A stretch of DNA of 64,000 bases, from contig NZ_MWFK01000002.1 in NCBI RefSeq assembly GCF_002078175.1, forward strand, positions 1,612,001 to 1,676,000, given 5' to 3'. The position numbers and the translations under genes are program-made. The notes under the pieces are model-generated. The model did no database searches, had not been told where the DNA came from, and saw only the letters and a program-made list of their open reading frames with translations. Every line of letters starts with the position of its first letter. Positions within the stretch are counted from its first letter, which is position 1. Below, piece after piece: positions 8,871 to 16,339 of the stretch. The DNA is from Streptomyces sp. M41(2017). GTDB taxonomy: Bacteria > Actinomycetota > Actinomycetes > Streptomycetales > Streptomycetaceae.

Positions 8871-9311
8871 CTACCCACCGGCGGGCAGATCGGTGCGCGG
8901 AGCGGCGGCCAGATGTGCGCCCACCCGCTTGACGAGGAGCGTCATCTCGTACGCGACCTGGCCCACGTCCGAGTCGGCGTCGGCGAGGACGGCGAGGCAG
9001 CTGCCGTCGCCGGCGGCCGTGACGAAGAGGAACGCCTCGTCGAGTTCCACGACGGTCTGCCGGACGCTGCCCGCCTCGAAGTGCCTTCCCACGCCCTTGG
9101 CGAGGCTGTGGAAGCCGGACGCGACGGCGGCGAGGTGCTCGCTGTCCTCCCGGGTGAGGTCCTTGGAGGCCCCGGTGGGAAGGCCGTCGCCGGAGAGCAC
9201 GATGGCTTTGCGGATGCTGGCGACGCGATCGACGAGTTCGTCGAGCAGCCAGTTCAGATCACCGGTCCGGCTGCCGGTCGCGGTGGGTTCTGCGGCCTTC
9301 GGTGCGGTCAT
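8871..9311 (-). CDS. cvnB: Conservon protein CvnB (roadblock/LC7 domain)
   Basis: This 146-residue roadblock/LC7 protein has the characteristic LNWLLDELVDRVASIRKAIV start of the domain, followed by LSGDGLPTG and a central FLFVTAAGDGSCLAVLADAD strand region. By analogy with MglB it is expected to act on the GTPase CvnD, either regulating nucleotide exchange or as a scaffold. Its ATG overlaps the cvnA stop by 4 bases, indicating translational coupling, and cvnC follows after 9 bases. Confidence 0.93.
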   Translation of the reverse strand: MTAPKAAEPTATGSRTGDLNWLLDELVDRVASIRKAIVLSGDGLPTGASKDLTREDSEHLAAVASGFHSLAKGVGRHFEAGSVRQTVVELDEAFLFVTAAGDGSCLAVLADADSDVGQVAYEMTLLVKRVGAHLAAAPRTDLPAGG

Positions 9312-12259
9312 CGACCGTCCCCCTCTGTCGTTCGTGGTGCTGAGCCGTCCTGGGCCTGGTCGCCCACGGCGTTCTCCTCGCGGCCGCGCTGCCAGCCGCG
9401 CTGGAGCGAGGCCATCCGGCTGCGTACTTCGTCCGCGTCCCGTTCGGCGGGATCGGGTCCCGCACCGTCGCGGGTCATGTCCCGTTCGGCGAGGCGCGCG
9501 GGTCCGTCCTTCAACTGCGGTGCCAGGCTGGCCTGTCGGACCCGTCGGGGCAGTGGAGTGGCGTTCGTGTCCGACTCCTCCATGTCCCTGTCGGAGCGCG
9601 GGAGGGTGTCGTCCGGGCCCGTTGGCGCGGCGGAGCCGCGAGTGCGTTGTGGCAGTGCGGGCGCATCGCGGAACGCGGCCGTACCGCGTTCGGAGGCCTC
9701 ACCAGGGCCGGGGGCGGTGCGCAGTCCGGGGGTGCCGGAGCGGTCGTCGCCGCGCCGGGCGGAACCCGAGGAACGCTCACCGCGTCGCTGGGGCAGCGGC
9801 TTGGCTCCATCGAACTGCGCCGTTCGGCGCTCCGGGCGATCCGTGCCCTGCCGGGTTCCCTGGCCGGAGGGCGTGCCGCGACCCCGCACGGGCTCCAGGT
9901 GCTGCGCCGGCTCGATGTCGTCGGACACCTCGTCCTGCGTCTCTCCCCGTCGCGATCGCGTCGGGGAGACGGGACGGCCGTGGGAGCTGACGAGCTTGGG
10001 CGTGCGGCGACGCGGCAGGGGGACCGGCCCGGCGTCCGGCCGGTCGGCGTCCGCGGACCGGGCGGGTTCGTCGCTGCCGTCCCGGGCCTGCTGGTGGTGT
10101 TCGGCGGGGACTCCGGCGATGGAGGTGCGCGGGCGGAAGAGGCCGCCGCGTCCGCTGTCGTCGTCGCCGAGCGCGCCGGGGAACCCGGTGATCGCGTCGA
10201 GTTCGACGGGTGCCTCCAGCTCGACGGGGCCGTCCAGGATCGAGGGCGGCAGTCCCGGCAGTCGCACCGGTGTCTGGGAGAGTGCCGCGGTGCGGCTCTC
10301 CTCCGTCGCGCCTTCCTTGGTGGGCAGGGTGCGGTCGAGACGGAATCCGATGCCGTTGGTGTCCGGTACGTCGTCGGTGAGCAGGGCGTCGGCGATGAAG
10401 ACGACCGCGGTGGTCCCGCCGTACGGGGACGGCTGGAGGGAGACGCGGACGTTCTGCCGCTGGGCGAGCCGGCTCACCACGAAGAGTCCGAGCCGGTCGG
10501 TGTCGGAGAGCTCGAACTCGGGGGTCTCGGCGAGGCGCAGGTTCGCGTCGAGCAGCGCTTCGGCGGCCATGCCGAGGCCGCGGTCATGGATCTCCAGGGT
10601 GAAGCCGTTGGCGACGCGCTCGCCGACGACCTGGACGGCCGTGTGCGGGGGCGAGAACACCGTGGCGTTCTCCAGCAGCTCGGCGACGAGATGGGTGAGG
10701 TCGGCGACGGCGGGTCCCGTGACGGCGACGCGGGGCAGCCGGCGCACCTCGATGCGCTCGTAGTCCTCCACCTCGGCGACGGCGGCCCGGACGATGTCCA
10801 TGAGCTGGACCGGCTTGCGCCACTGCCGGGACGGCGCGGCGCCGGAGAGGATGACCAGGCCCTCGGCGTGCCGGCGCATACGGGTGGTCAGGTGGTCGAG
10901 GCGGAACAGGTCGGCCAGCTCGTCGGTGTCCTCGGTCCTGCGCTCCATGGTGTCGAGCAGGGTGAGCTGTTTGTGGAGGAGCACTTGACTACGGCGTGCG
11001 AGGTTGACGAAGACCTCGGAGACGCCCTCGCGCAGTTCGGACTGTTTGACGGCCGCCTCGACGGCGGCGCGCTGAAGGGTGTTGAGGGCCTGGCCCACGT
11101 CACCGATCTCGTTGCGGTCGTACTCCAGTCGGGGCACTTCGGTCTCGACGTCGACCTGTTCACCCGCGGAGAGGCGGCGCATGACGCTGGGCAGCCGGAC
11201 GCCGGACGCCTCGTGGGCCTCCAGGCGCAGCCGTCGCAGGTCGCGGATGAGGCTGCGGCCGATGCGTACGGACATGACCAGGGAGACGAGCAGGGCGATG
11301 AGGCCGATCACGCCGGCGACGACCGCCTTGAGGATGACGGTCATGGCCACGGGCCTGACGCGGTCCTGGTAGCGGTCGCCGGCCTGGTCGTCGAGCGTGC
11401 CCAGGTCGTCGAGCACATGACCCGCGGCGGTGTCCCAGCTCCTCGCGGTGACGCCCCGCGGGGAGCCTGCGGGGGAGGTGACGACGGCCTGCTCGGCCAC
11501 TCGCAGGGGTGCCGTGTCGGCGTTCTTCCAATAGCGCTCGTAGCGTTCGCGCTCCGAGGAGGGCAGGAGCGGCAGGCTGACGTCGTAGAGGAGGGTGCGC
11601 TGGGCGATGAGGTCGGAGATGTCGCGCAGCTCGTCACGGGTGGTTCGCCCGGCGACCAGCGCGGAGCCGAGAAGCGCGTCCTCACGGGAGAGCAGTTCAC
11701 GTGCTCGGGCCACGTTGACCAGGGCACGGCCCTCCTTGTCCACCTCCACGTCGTCCACCACGTGAAGGTTGGCCATCAGGACGTAGCAGGGGTCGATCAG
11801 CCGGTCGTACAGGTCGAGGGCCTGGGACCGGTTCACCGTGCCCTCTTCGACGCTGCGGCGCAGCGAGTCGATCCCGTCGACGGCGTCGAGGATGGACGTG
11901 AGCCGCTCGGTGGTGCCCTCGTTCATCTCCTCGCGCACGTCCTTGTCGCGCGAGTTCTCGCGCACCTTGGCCACGATGCGGTCCGTGGCGGCGCGGCTCC
12001 GCTTGAGCGCGGCGAGGCCGTCGGAGGCCCGCGGGTCGGCCAGGTAGACGAGAGTCTGGCGGCGTTCCTGCTGGAGGACCCTGACGGTGTCCTCGGTCGG
12101 ATATCCGATCTTCTTCACGATGTCGGACACGCTGAACAACCGGCTGGCCTCACGCCCCGTGATCACGGTGGCGAAGGCCCAGATCGCGGTCAAGGACACC
12201 AGAGGCACGAGGAGCAGCGCCACGATCTTCCGGCGGATGGACTTCCCGCGAAAGCGCAT
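9308..12259 (-). CDS. cvnA: Conservon sensor histidine kinase-like protein CvnA
   Basis: This 983-residue membrane sensor starts with a basic N-terminus and one transmembrane helix (about residues 11-31). A periplasmic helical nitrate/sulfonate-sensing-type domain runs to about residue 300, then a second transmembrane helix near 305-325, a HAMP linker and a HATPase domain with an ENATVFS N-box near residue 540 and DRGLGM. The canonical H-box histidine is not obvious, as is usual for CvnA. The last about 300 residues are proline-, arginine- and charge-rich, with four copies of an LP[R/Q]R motif. The ATG is preceded by GGGGGAGG. It is first in the operon cvnA-cvnB-cvnC-oxoprolinase-cvnD and should pass an extracellular signal to CvnB-D. 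Confidence 0.93.
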   Translation of the reverse strand: MRFRGKSIRRKIVALLLVPLVSLTAIWAFATVITGREASRLFSVSDIVKKIGYPTEDTVRVLQQERRQTLVYLADPRASDGLAALKRSRAATDRIVAKVRENSRDKDVREEMNEGTTERLTSILDAVDGIDSLRRSVEEGTVNRSQALDLYDRLIDPCYVLMANLHVVDDVEVDKEGRALVNVARARELLSREDALLGSALVAGRTTRDELRDISDLIAQRTLLYDVSLPLLPSSERERYERYWKNADTAPLRVAEQAVVTSPAGSPRGVTARSWDTAAGHVLDDLGTLDDQAGDRYQDRVRPVAMTVILKAVVAGVIGLIALLVSLVMSVRIGRSLIRDLRRLRLEAHEASGVRLPSVMRRLSAGEQVDVETEVPRLEYDRNEIGDVGQALNTLQRAAVEAAVKQSELREGVSEVFVNLARRSQVLLHKQLTLLDTMERRTEDTDELADLFRLDHLTTRMRRHAEGLVILSGAAPSRQWRKPVQLMDIVRAAVAEVEDYERIEVRRLPRVAVTGPAVADLTHLVAELLENATVFSPPHTAVQVVGERVANGFTLEIHDRGLGMAAEALLDANLRLAETPEFELSDTDRLGLFVVSRLAQRQNVRVSLQPSPYGGTTAVVFIADALLTDDVPDTNGIGFRLDRTLPTKEGATEESRTAALSQTPVRLPGLPPSILDGPVELEAPVELDAITGFPGALGDDDSGRGGLFRPRTSIAGVPAEHHQQARDGSDEPARSADADRPDAGPVPLPRRRTPKLVSSHGRPVSPTRSRRGETQDEVSDDIEPAQHLEPVRGRGTPSGQGTRQGTDRPERRTAQFDGAKPLPQRRGERSSGSARRGDDRSGTPGLRTAPGPGEASERGTAAFRDAPALPQRTRGSAAPTGPDDTLPRSDRDMEESDTNATPLPRRVRQASLAPQLKDGPARLAERDMTRDGAGPDPAERDADEVRSRMASLQRGWQRGREENAVGDQAQDGSAPRTTEGDGR

Positions 12260-12684
12260 GGCCTCCCCCAGCTCGACCCCTCCGGTTCGGGGGGGTACAC
12301 CTGTGCGTCAACAAACGGCGTGAGCCTACTACTGACACACAGGTAACTCGAAGGCCTGTCCGCACCCACTCCGGCCCCGACGGGGAACAAGACATGGGGA
12401 GTTGTCCGTTCATTGGGGGAGATTGCCTCCCTGAATCCGCCTTCCGGGGCCGGATCCCAACGAAGGAATAAACTTGGTCAGTTGGCCGGAATTCTTCGCT
12501 CGCCGGGAATCTTCGACGCTGGTCGTTCGTCTTTATGTACGGGAGTTGAGGGCGGAATCGGCCACAGGCGCCGCATGACGCACTCAGGCGGCGTAAAAGA
12601 GCGCAAGCCGGGCAGCCACTGGGGAGCGGGTGTTGCAAGACACTCGTGCGAGATGGCTGCTGGGCGGTGGGGAGTGACGAGTTG
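12260..12684. promoter_or_regulatory. Divergent intergenic region, cvnA / membrane-protein gene
   Basis: These 425 bases have no convincing gene. They separate two divergently transcribed genes and must hold both promoters. The stretch at 12460-12545 is AT-richer than its surroundings. A GGGGAG ribosome binding site precedes the right-hand start. No clear -35/-10 pair could be assigned by eye. Confidence 0.4.
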
Positions 12685-13329
12685 ATGGGCACGGCGGAGC
12701 GGAGCGGGACACTCGAGGCACGGGTTGCGCCGCGCGAGGCGGCACAACAGGCCCCGCAGGCACCGGATCGCGACATACCGGCAGTCGGGCGCGATCCGCG
12801 TGACCGGCCGCGAGCGGTGACGGAAGAGCGCGACCGGGCGGGAGCCCGGCGGTCGGCCCGGGACAGCCGGGGCCGGGCCGACGAGAAGGGCACCGTCACG
12901 GACGCGTACGCATACGAAGAGGACGAGGTACGGGCCTACTACCGGCCGCTGTGGATCGAGGAGCCCGCGCGCAAACGGCGGTTGCCCGATCCGGTGCGTA
13001 CGTCGGCGGTGCGGGCGGTGGTCATCATCTCGGTGACGCTGACCCAGGCGGTCGTCGCCTTCCTGTGCACGGTGACGGGGTCGTGGCTGGCCTTCCCGAT
13101 GGTTCTGAGCAGTGTGGCGAGCACGGTCGTGGCCACCTGGGCGGCCCTGGACGTCTGGGTGACCCGGCAGGTGTGGAACCAGCGGCACGGTGTGGTGTCG
13201 GAACCGAGCAGCACCGCGCGGGCGCTGCGGCGCGAGCGTCGCAAGGCCCGGCGTCACGCCCGGGTCTCGGCGCGGACGCAGGAGCGGATACGCAGGCGGG
13301 GCGCGGCCGGACAGCTGTCGCACTCGTAG
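12685..13329 (+). CDS. Two-helix membrane protein with charged flanks, function unknown
   Basis: I chose the ATG at 12685 because GGGGAG lies about nine bases upstream; an in-frame start exists 39 bases earlier without a good site. The 214-residue product has a disordered, charged N-terminal 75 residues, a short acidic/aromatic stretch (AYAYEEDEVRAYYRPLW), two hydrophobic helices at about 110-130 and 135-157, and a strongly basic tail with RRERRKARR. The basic tail suggests contact with membrane lipids or nucleic acid. It is divergent from cvnA and converges on the ferredoxin reductase gene with only 18 bases between stops. I do not recognise a named family. Confidence 0.75.
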   Translation: MGTAERSGTLEARVAPREAAQQAPQAPDRDIPAVGRDPRDRPRAVTEERDRAGARRSARDSRGRADEKGTVTDAYAYEEDEVRAYYRPLWIEEPARKRRLPDPVRTSAVRAVVIISVTLTQAVVAFLCTVTGSWLAFPMVLSSVASTVVATWAALDVWVTRQVWNQRHGVVSEPSSTARALRRERRKARRHARVSARTQERIRRRGAAGQLSHS

Positions 13330-13347
13330 CGGCCCTGAGCCCGGTCC

Positions 13348-14553
13348 TCACAGAGGCGCCGGCTCCACCGGGCCGGCGGTGCGCGCCAGTTCACGCCGGA
13401 CACGCAGGAAAGGGCGGGGCCGGTTCACGGAGAGCACTGCGGTCGTGCGGTCTTCTCGCTCGTACAGGGCGAGGACACCGTCCGCCGTCGGTGCGCCGCC
13501 GTCGAGATCGCCCTCGACGATCCGCACCGTGTCCGCCGGATGACGTCGCCCGGCGAACTGGATGCGCGCCCCGTACTGGTCGGACCAGAAGTAGGGCAGC
13601 GGCCGCGCGGACTCGACCGTGTGTCCGGCGAGCAGGCTGGCCACGGCGATGCGAGGTTGTTCGGTGGCGGAGGTCCAATGCTCCGCACGGCTGCCGCCCA
13701 CGCGCGCGACGTCGCCCGCGGCGACCACGTTCGGCAGAGCGGTCGCACAGCCGGCATCGCAGACCACTCCGTCCTGCAGACGGAGCCCCGAGCCGACCAG
13801 CCAGCCGGTGTTCGGAACCGCCCCGATCCCGACGATCACGACATCTGCGGGCAGCACGCGACCGTCACGGAGTTCGACTCCGGTGACGGCGCCGGGAGTT
13901 GCTTCGCCCACCCGGAACCCGGCGACCGCCGCCCCGGTCACGAGACGGGTGCCTGCCCGACGGTGGAGTGCCGCGCACACGGCGGCCATCTCCGGGCCGA
14001 GTTGAGGCACAAGGGGGAGCGCGGCGGCCTCGACGACGGTGACGTCATGGCCGAGGACGGTGCAGGAGGACGCGGTCTCGGCGCCGACGAAGCCTCCGCC
14101 GACGACCACCACACGGCGCGGCCCTGCGGTGAGTTCGGCACGCAGGGCGCGGGCGTCGTCGAGGGTCCGCAGGGTGTGCACGCCGGGGAGCCCGTCGCCG
14201 GGAAGACGTCGGGCAGAGGCTCCCGTGGCGACGACCACGCCGTCCGTGGGAACGGTACGGCCGTCGCCGAGGACGACGGCGCGGCCCCGGGTGTCGAGGC
14301 CGCCGGCGCCGACGCCGAGGAGCCATGTGGCGTCGAGCTGCGCGCTCTCTTCTGCGTCGGTGAGGGCGAGTTGGTCCTCGCCGGCGTGGCCGGTGAGGAA
14401 GTCCTTGGAGAGGGGAGGTCTGTCGTAGGGGAGGTGGGGTTCGGCGCCGACGATCACCAGCCGCCCGTCGAAGCCCTGAGCGCGCAGCTCTCGGGCGGCG
14501 TACAGGCCGGAGAGGGAGGCGCCCACGACGGTCACGGTCCTCATCCGGGTCAC
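13348..14553 (-). CDS. NAD(P)H-dependent ferredoxin reductase (FAD/NAD-binding, Rieske-system type)
   Basis: This is a 401-residue class of reductase that passes electrons from NAD(P)H via FAD to a Rieske or 2Fe-2S ferredoxin. Visible motifs are the N-terminal FAD fold VGASLSGLYAARELR, PYDRPPLSK, the second nucleotide fold VVVGGGFVGAETA and a late ADVVIVGIGAVPNT. The GTG at 14553 overlaps the stop of an upstream 46-codon frame as GTGA; an ATG at 14544 is an alternative start. A Rieske ferredoxin gene lies just upstream on the same strand. Together they are the likely electron supply for the Rieske oxygenase at 21209-22354. Confidence 0.92.
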   Translation of the reverse strand: MTRMRTVTVVGASLSGLYAARELRAQGFDGRLVIVGAEPHLPYDRPPLSKDFLTGHAGEDQLALTDAEESAQLDATWLLGVGAGGLDTRGRAVVLGDGRTVPTDGVVVATGASARRLPGDGLPGVHTLRTLDDARALRAELTAGPRRVVVVGGGFVGAETASSCTVLGHDVTVVEAAALPLVPQLGPEMAAVCAALHRRAGTRLVTGAAVAGFRVGEATPGAVTGVELRDGRVLPADVVIVGIGAVPNTGWLVGSGLRLQDGVVCDAGCATALPNVVAAGDVARVGGSRAEHWTSATEQPRIAVASLLAGHTVESARPLPYFWSDQYGARIQFAGRRHPADTVRIVEGDLDGGAPTADGVLALYEREDRTTAVLSVNRPRPFLRVRRELARTAGPVEPAPL

Positions 14554-14690
14554 CTGTCCCCGGGTGCTTCGACTGCGCGCGGTGCATGCTCGGGCCGTAG
14601 AGGTCCGGGGAGTTCAGGAGGGAGGGTGCCGGCTTCGACGCCGCTCCTGGGCCGGGCGCGGCAGGTGCGGGCGGGAGATACGGCCTTCAT
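14550..14690 (-). CDS. 46-codon ORF coupling ferredoxin and reductase genes
   Basis: The ATG overlaps the ferredoxin stop as ATGA and the TGA overlaps the reductase GTG as GTGA, so the frame bridges the two genes exactly. The 46-residue product is rich in proline, arginine and alanine, with one cysteine (MKAVSPARTCRARPRSG at the start) and no known domain. It may be a real small protein, or only a coupling device that carries ribosomes into the reductase gene. Coding status is uncertain; the geometry is the only evidence. Confidence 0.45.
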   Translation of the reverse strand: MKAVSPARTCRARPRSGVEAGTLPPELPGPLRPEHAPRAVEAPGDR

Positions 14691-15007
14691 GCGGCGGTGC
14701 CCTCCTCCACGGCGAGGTGGACGTGGATGATCCCGTCGTCGACGGTGACGCGGTGCGTACGGACGGGGCGGCGCGCGGGAAGGCACGTCGGCGAACCGGT
14801 GCGGAGGTCGAACGAGGCCGCGTGCAGCGGGCATTCGATGAGGCAGCCCTCCAGCCAGCCCTCCGAGAGGGAGGCGTCCTGGTGGGTGCAGGTGTCGTCG
14901 ATGGCGTACAGCTCACCGTCGGCGTTGAACACGGCGACCGGTGGTGTGGTCCCGACGCGGACGGATTCGCCGACGGGGAGGTCTTCAAGGCGGCAGACGG
15001 GAATCAT
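14687..15007 (-). CDS. Rieske-type 2Fe-2S ferredoxin
   Basis: This 106-residue protein has the full Rieske cluster motif: CTHQ near residue 40 and CPLHAASFD near residue 60, giving two cysteines and two histidines for a 2Fe-2S centre. It resembles the ferredoxin components of aromatic-ring and other Rieske dioxygenases and is soluble. It lies upstream of the FAD reductase and divergent from the IclR gene. The Rieske oxygenase encoded 6 kb away on the other strand has no reductase of its own beside it, so this pair is the probable electron chain. Confidence 0.92.
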   Translation of the reverse strand: MIPVCRLEDLPVGESVRVGTTPPVAVFNADGELYAIDDTCTHQDASLSEGWLEGCLIECPLHAASFDLRTGSPTCLPARRPVRTHRVTVDDGIIHVHLAVEEGTAA

Positions 15008-15100
15008 GGGCCCCCCTCTCGGTCCGGACGGTTCGTCCGCGACCTCTCAGGTCCAGGGGCGTCGGGAACCTTCCCGGTTCCGGACGCTTCGGTAACATGA

Positions 15101-15138
15101 TGTTTCGCATGGCGCACGAGGGAGCGCTATGCGCAACA
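15101..15138. promoter_or_regulatory. Putative IclR operator, ferredoxin/IclR divergent region
   Basis: TGTTTCGCAT at 15101-15110 and ATGCGCAACA at 15129-15138 form an inverted repeat with one mismatch and 18 bases between arms. The same arms and the same spacing recur before the formaldehyde dehydrogenase gene at 16287-16324. The site sits between the divergent ferredoxin and IclR genes. Confidence 0.6.
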
Positions 15139-15221
15139 GAATCCGCGCGGGTGTCCCGTCACGTCAAGGGCTTCCCGCAGATGCGGCCCAAACCGGGCCG
15201 TCAGGTGGTGAGAGTTGACCT

Positions 15222-16043
15222 ATGACCCGCACGCAGAAGCAGGCCGAACGGACCGAGGACACCTCCGAGAAGCAGAGCGGCCGGGGCGCGGGCAGCGCCG
15301 TCCAGTCGGTGGACCGCGCCGTGAGCGTGCTGGAGATCCTCGCCCGGGTCGGCGAGGCGGGCGTCACCGAGATCGCCGAGGAACTGGACGTGCACAAGTC
15401 CACGGCCTTCCGCCTGCTCGGGGTCCTGGAGAACCGCGGCCTGGTCGCGCAGGCCAAGGACAGGGGCAAGTACTACCTGGGAGCCGCCGTGCTGCGGCTC
15501 GCGGGGGCGGCGGCGGTGCGCCTCGACATCTCCCAGGAGGGGGTACCGGTCTGCCGCGAACTCGCCGACGAGCTGGGTGAGACCGTCAACATCGCGGTGC
15601 TCGACGACGACGCGGCGGTCAACATCATGCAGGCCCGCGGCACCGCGTCCGTCACCGCGCAGAACTGGCTGGGAAGACGCACCCCGCTGCACGCGACGTC
15701 CAGCGGGAAGGTCCTGCTCGCCCACATGCCGCCCACCCTGCGGGAAGGTCTGCTGGCGCGGACCCTGCCCCGCTTCACGGAGCGCACGGTCACCGGGCCG
15801 TCCACGCTGCGCGGGGAGTTGGAGGCCGTGATCGAGCAGGGGTACGGGCTCACCCTGGAGGAACTGGAGTTGGGGCTCGCCGCCGTCGCGGCACCGGTGC
15901 GGGCCCACGACGGCAAGGTGATCGCCGCGATCAGCGTGTCCGGACCGGTGTACCGGATGAACGCGGACCGGCTTCCGGAGCTGGCGAAGCGGACGGTGGC
16001 GGCGGGAGCGGAGTTGTCCCGGCGGATGGGATACGGCTTCTGA
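15222..16043 (+). CDS. IclR-family transcriptional regulator
   Basis: This 273-residue regulator has the IclR layout: a winged helix at about residues 28-85 (VDRAVSVLEILARVGEAGVTEIA through HKSTAFRLLGVLENRGLV) and a C-terminal effector domain with the conserved GRRTPLHATSSGKVLLA segment. The ATG at 15222 has a GAGAGTT region upstream. It lies at the head of the plus-strand betaine catabolic genes and divergent from the ferredoxin genes. Two matching inverted repeats in the neighbouring promoter regions make local regulation, probably of the whole island, the most likely role. The effector is unknown; a betaine-pathway intermediate is an inference. Confidence 0.92.
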   Translation: MTRTQKQAERTEDTSEKQSGRGAGSAVQSVDRAVSVLEILARVGEAGVTEIAEELDVHKSTAFRLLGVLENRGLVAQAKDRGKYYLGAAVLRLAGAAAVRLDISQEGVPVCRELADELGETVNIAVLDDDAAVNIMQARGTASVTAQNWLGRRTPLHATSSGKVLLAHMPPTLREGLLARTLPRFTERTVTGPSTLRGELEAVIEQGYGLTLEELELGLAAVAAPVRAHDGKVIAAISVSGPVYRMNADRLPELAKRTVAAGAELSRRMGYGF

Positions 16044-16165
16044 GGCGGTGAGTGCCCGCCCGGCGGTGCCGGGCGGCGCGATGCGCTGCAGCCGGCCGGC
16101 CGACAGGAGTGCCGTCCACGGCGGTCGAGGTCCGCTCCCCCGCGCGAGCAGGCCCGTTCGTCGGT

Positions 16166-16196
16166 GACGCGGGGCCGGGTGATCCGGCCCCGCGTC
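16166..16196 (+). terminator. Hairpin terminator after the IclR gene
   Basis: Perfect 13-bp arms GACGCGGGGCCGG and CCGGCCCCGCGTC enclose a 5-base loop, followed by GTTGTGTG. This separates the IclR transcript from the dehydrogenase gene, which has its own operator. Confidence 0.8.
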
Positions 16197-16286
16197 GTTG
16201 TGTGTCCACCGCGTTTCGGGGCTCCCGTTCCTTTTGCCAAGGGTTAACTCCCACCCCTTGACGGCTCCCTGAGGGCATTCTCAAGA

Positions 16287-16324
16287 TGTTCCTCATCACG
16301 CAACCCATCGTGCAATGCGCAACA
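16287..16324. promoter_or_regulatory. Putative IclR operator upstream of the formaldehyde dehydrogenase gene
   Basis: TGTTCCTCAT at 16287-16296 and ATGCGCAACA at 16315-16324 repeat the arm sequences and the exact 18-base spacing of the site at 15101-15138. The right arm is identical (extending to 11 bases, ATGCGCAACAG); the left arm differs at two positions. It ends 15 bases before the chosen GTG start. Confidence 0.6.
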
Positions 16325-16339
16325 GCAGAGGAGCTTGTC

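Noticed and set aside
5832..10763. Very long open frame (over 1600 codons) on the plus strand
   Set aside because: It lies antisense to the hydantoinase, cvnC, cvnB and cvnA genes, whose products match known families; the product is low-complexity Gly/Val/Asp sequence typical of antisense frames at high GC.
9647..12346. Long plus-strand frame of about 900 codons
   Set aside because: Antisense to cvnA, with repetitive Gly/Glu/Val/Asp composition and no ribosome binding site.
16286..16339. Longer start for the formaldehyde dehydrogenase at 16286
   Set aside because: The extra 18 residues are not family-like and would be encoded through the inverted-repeat operator; the GTG at 16340 has AGAGGAG upstream.
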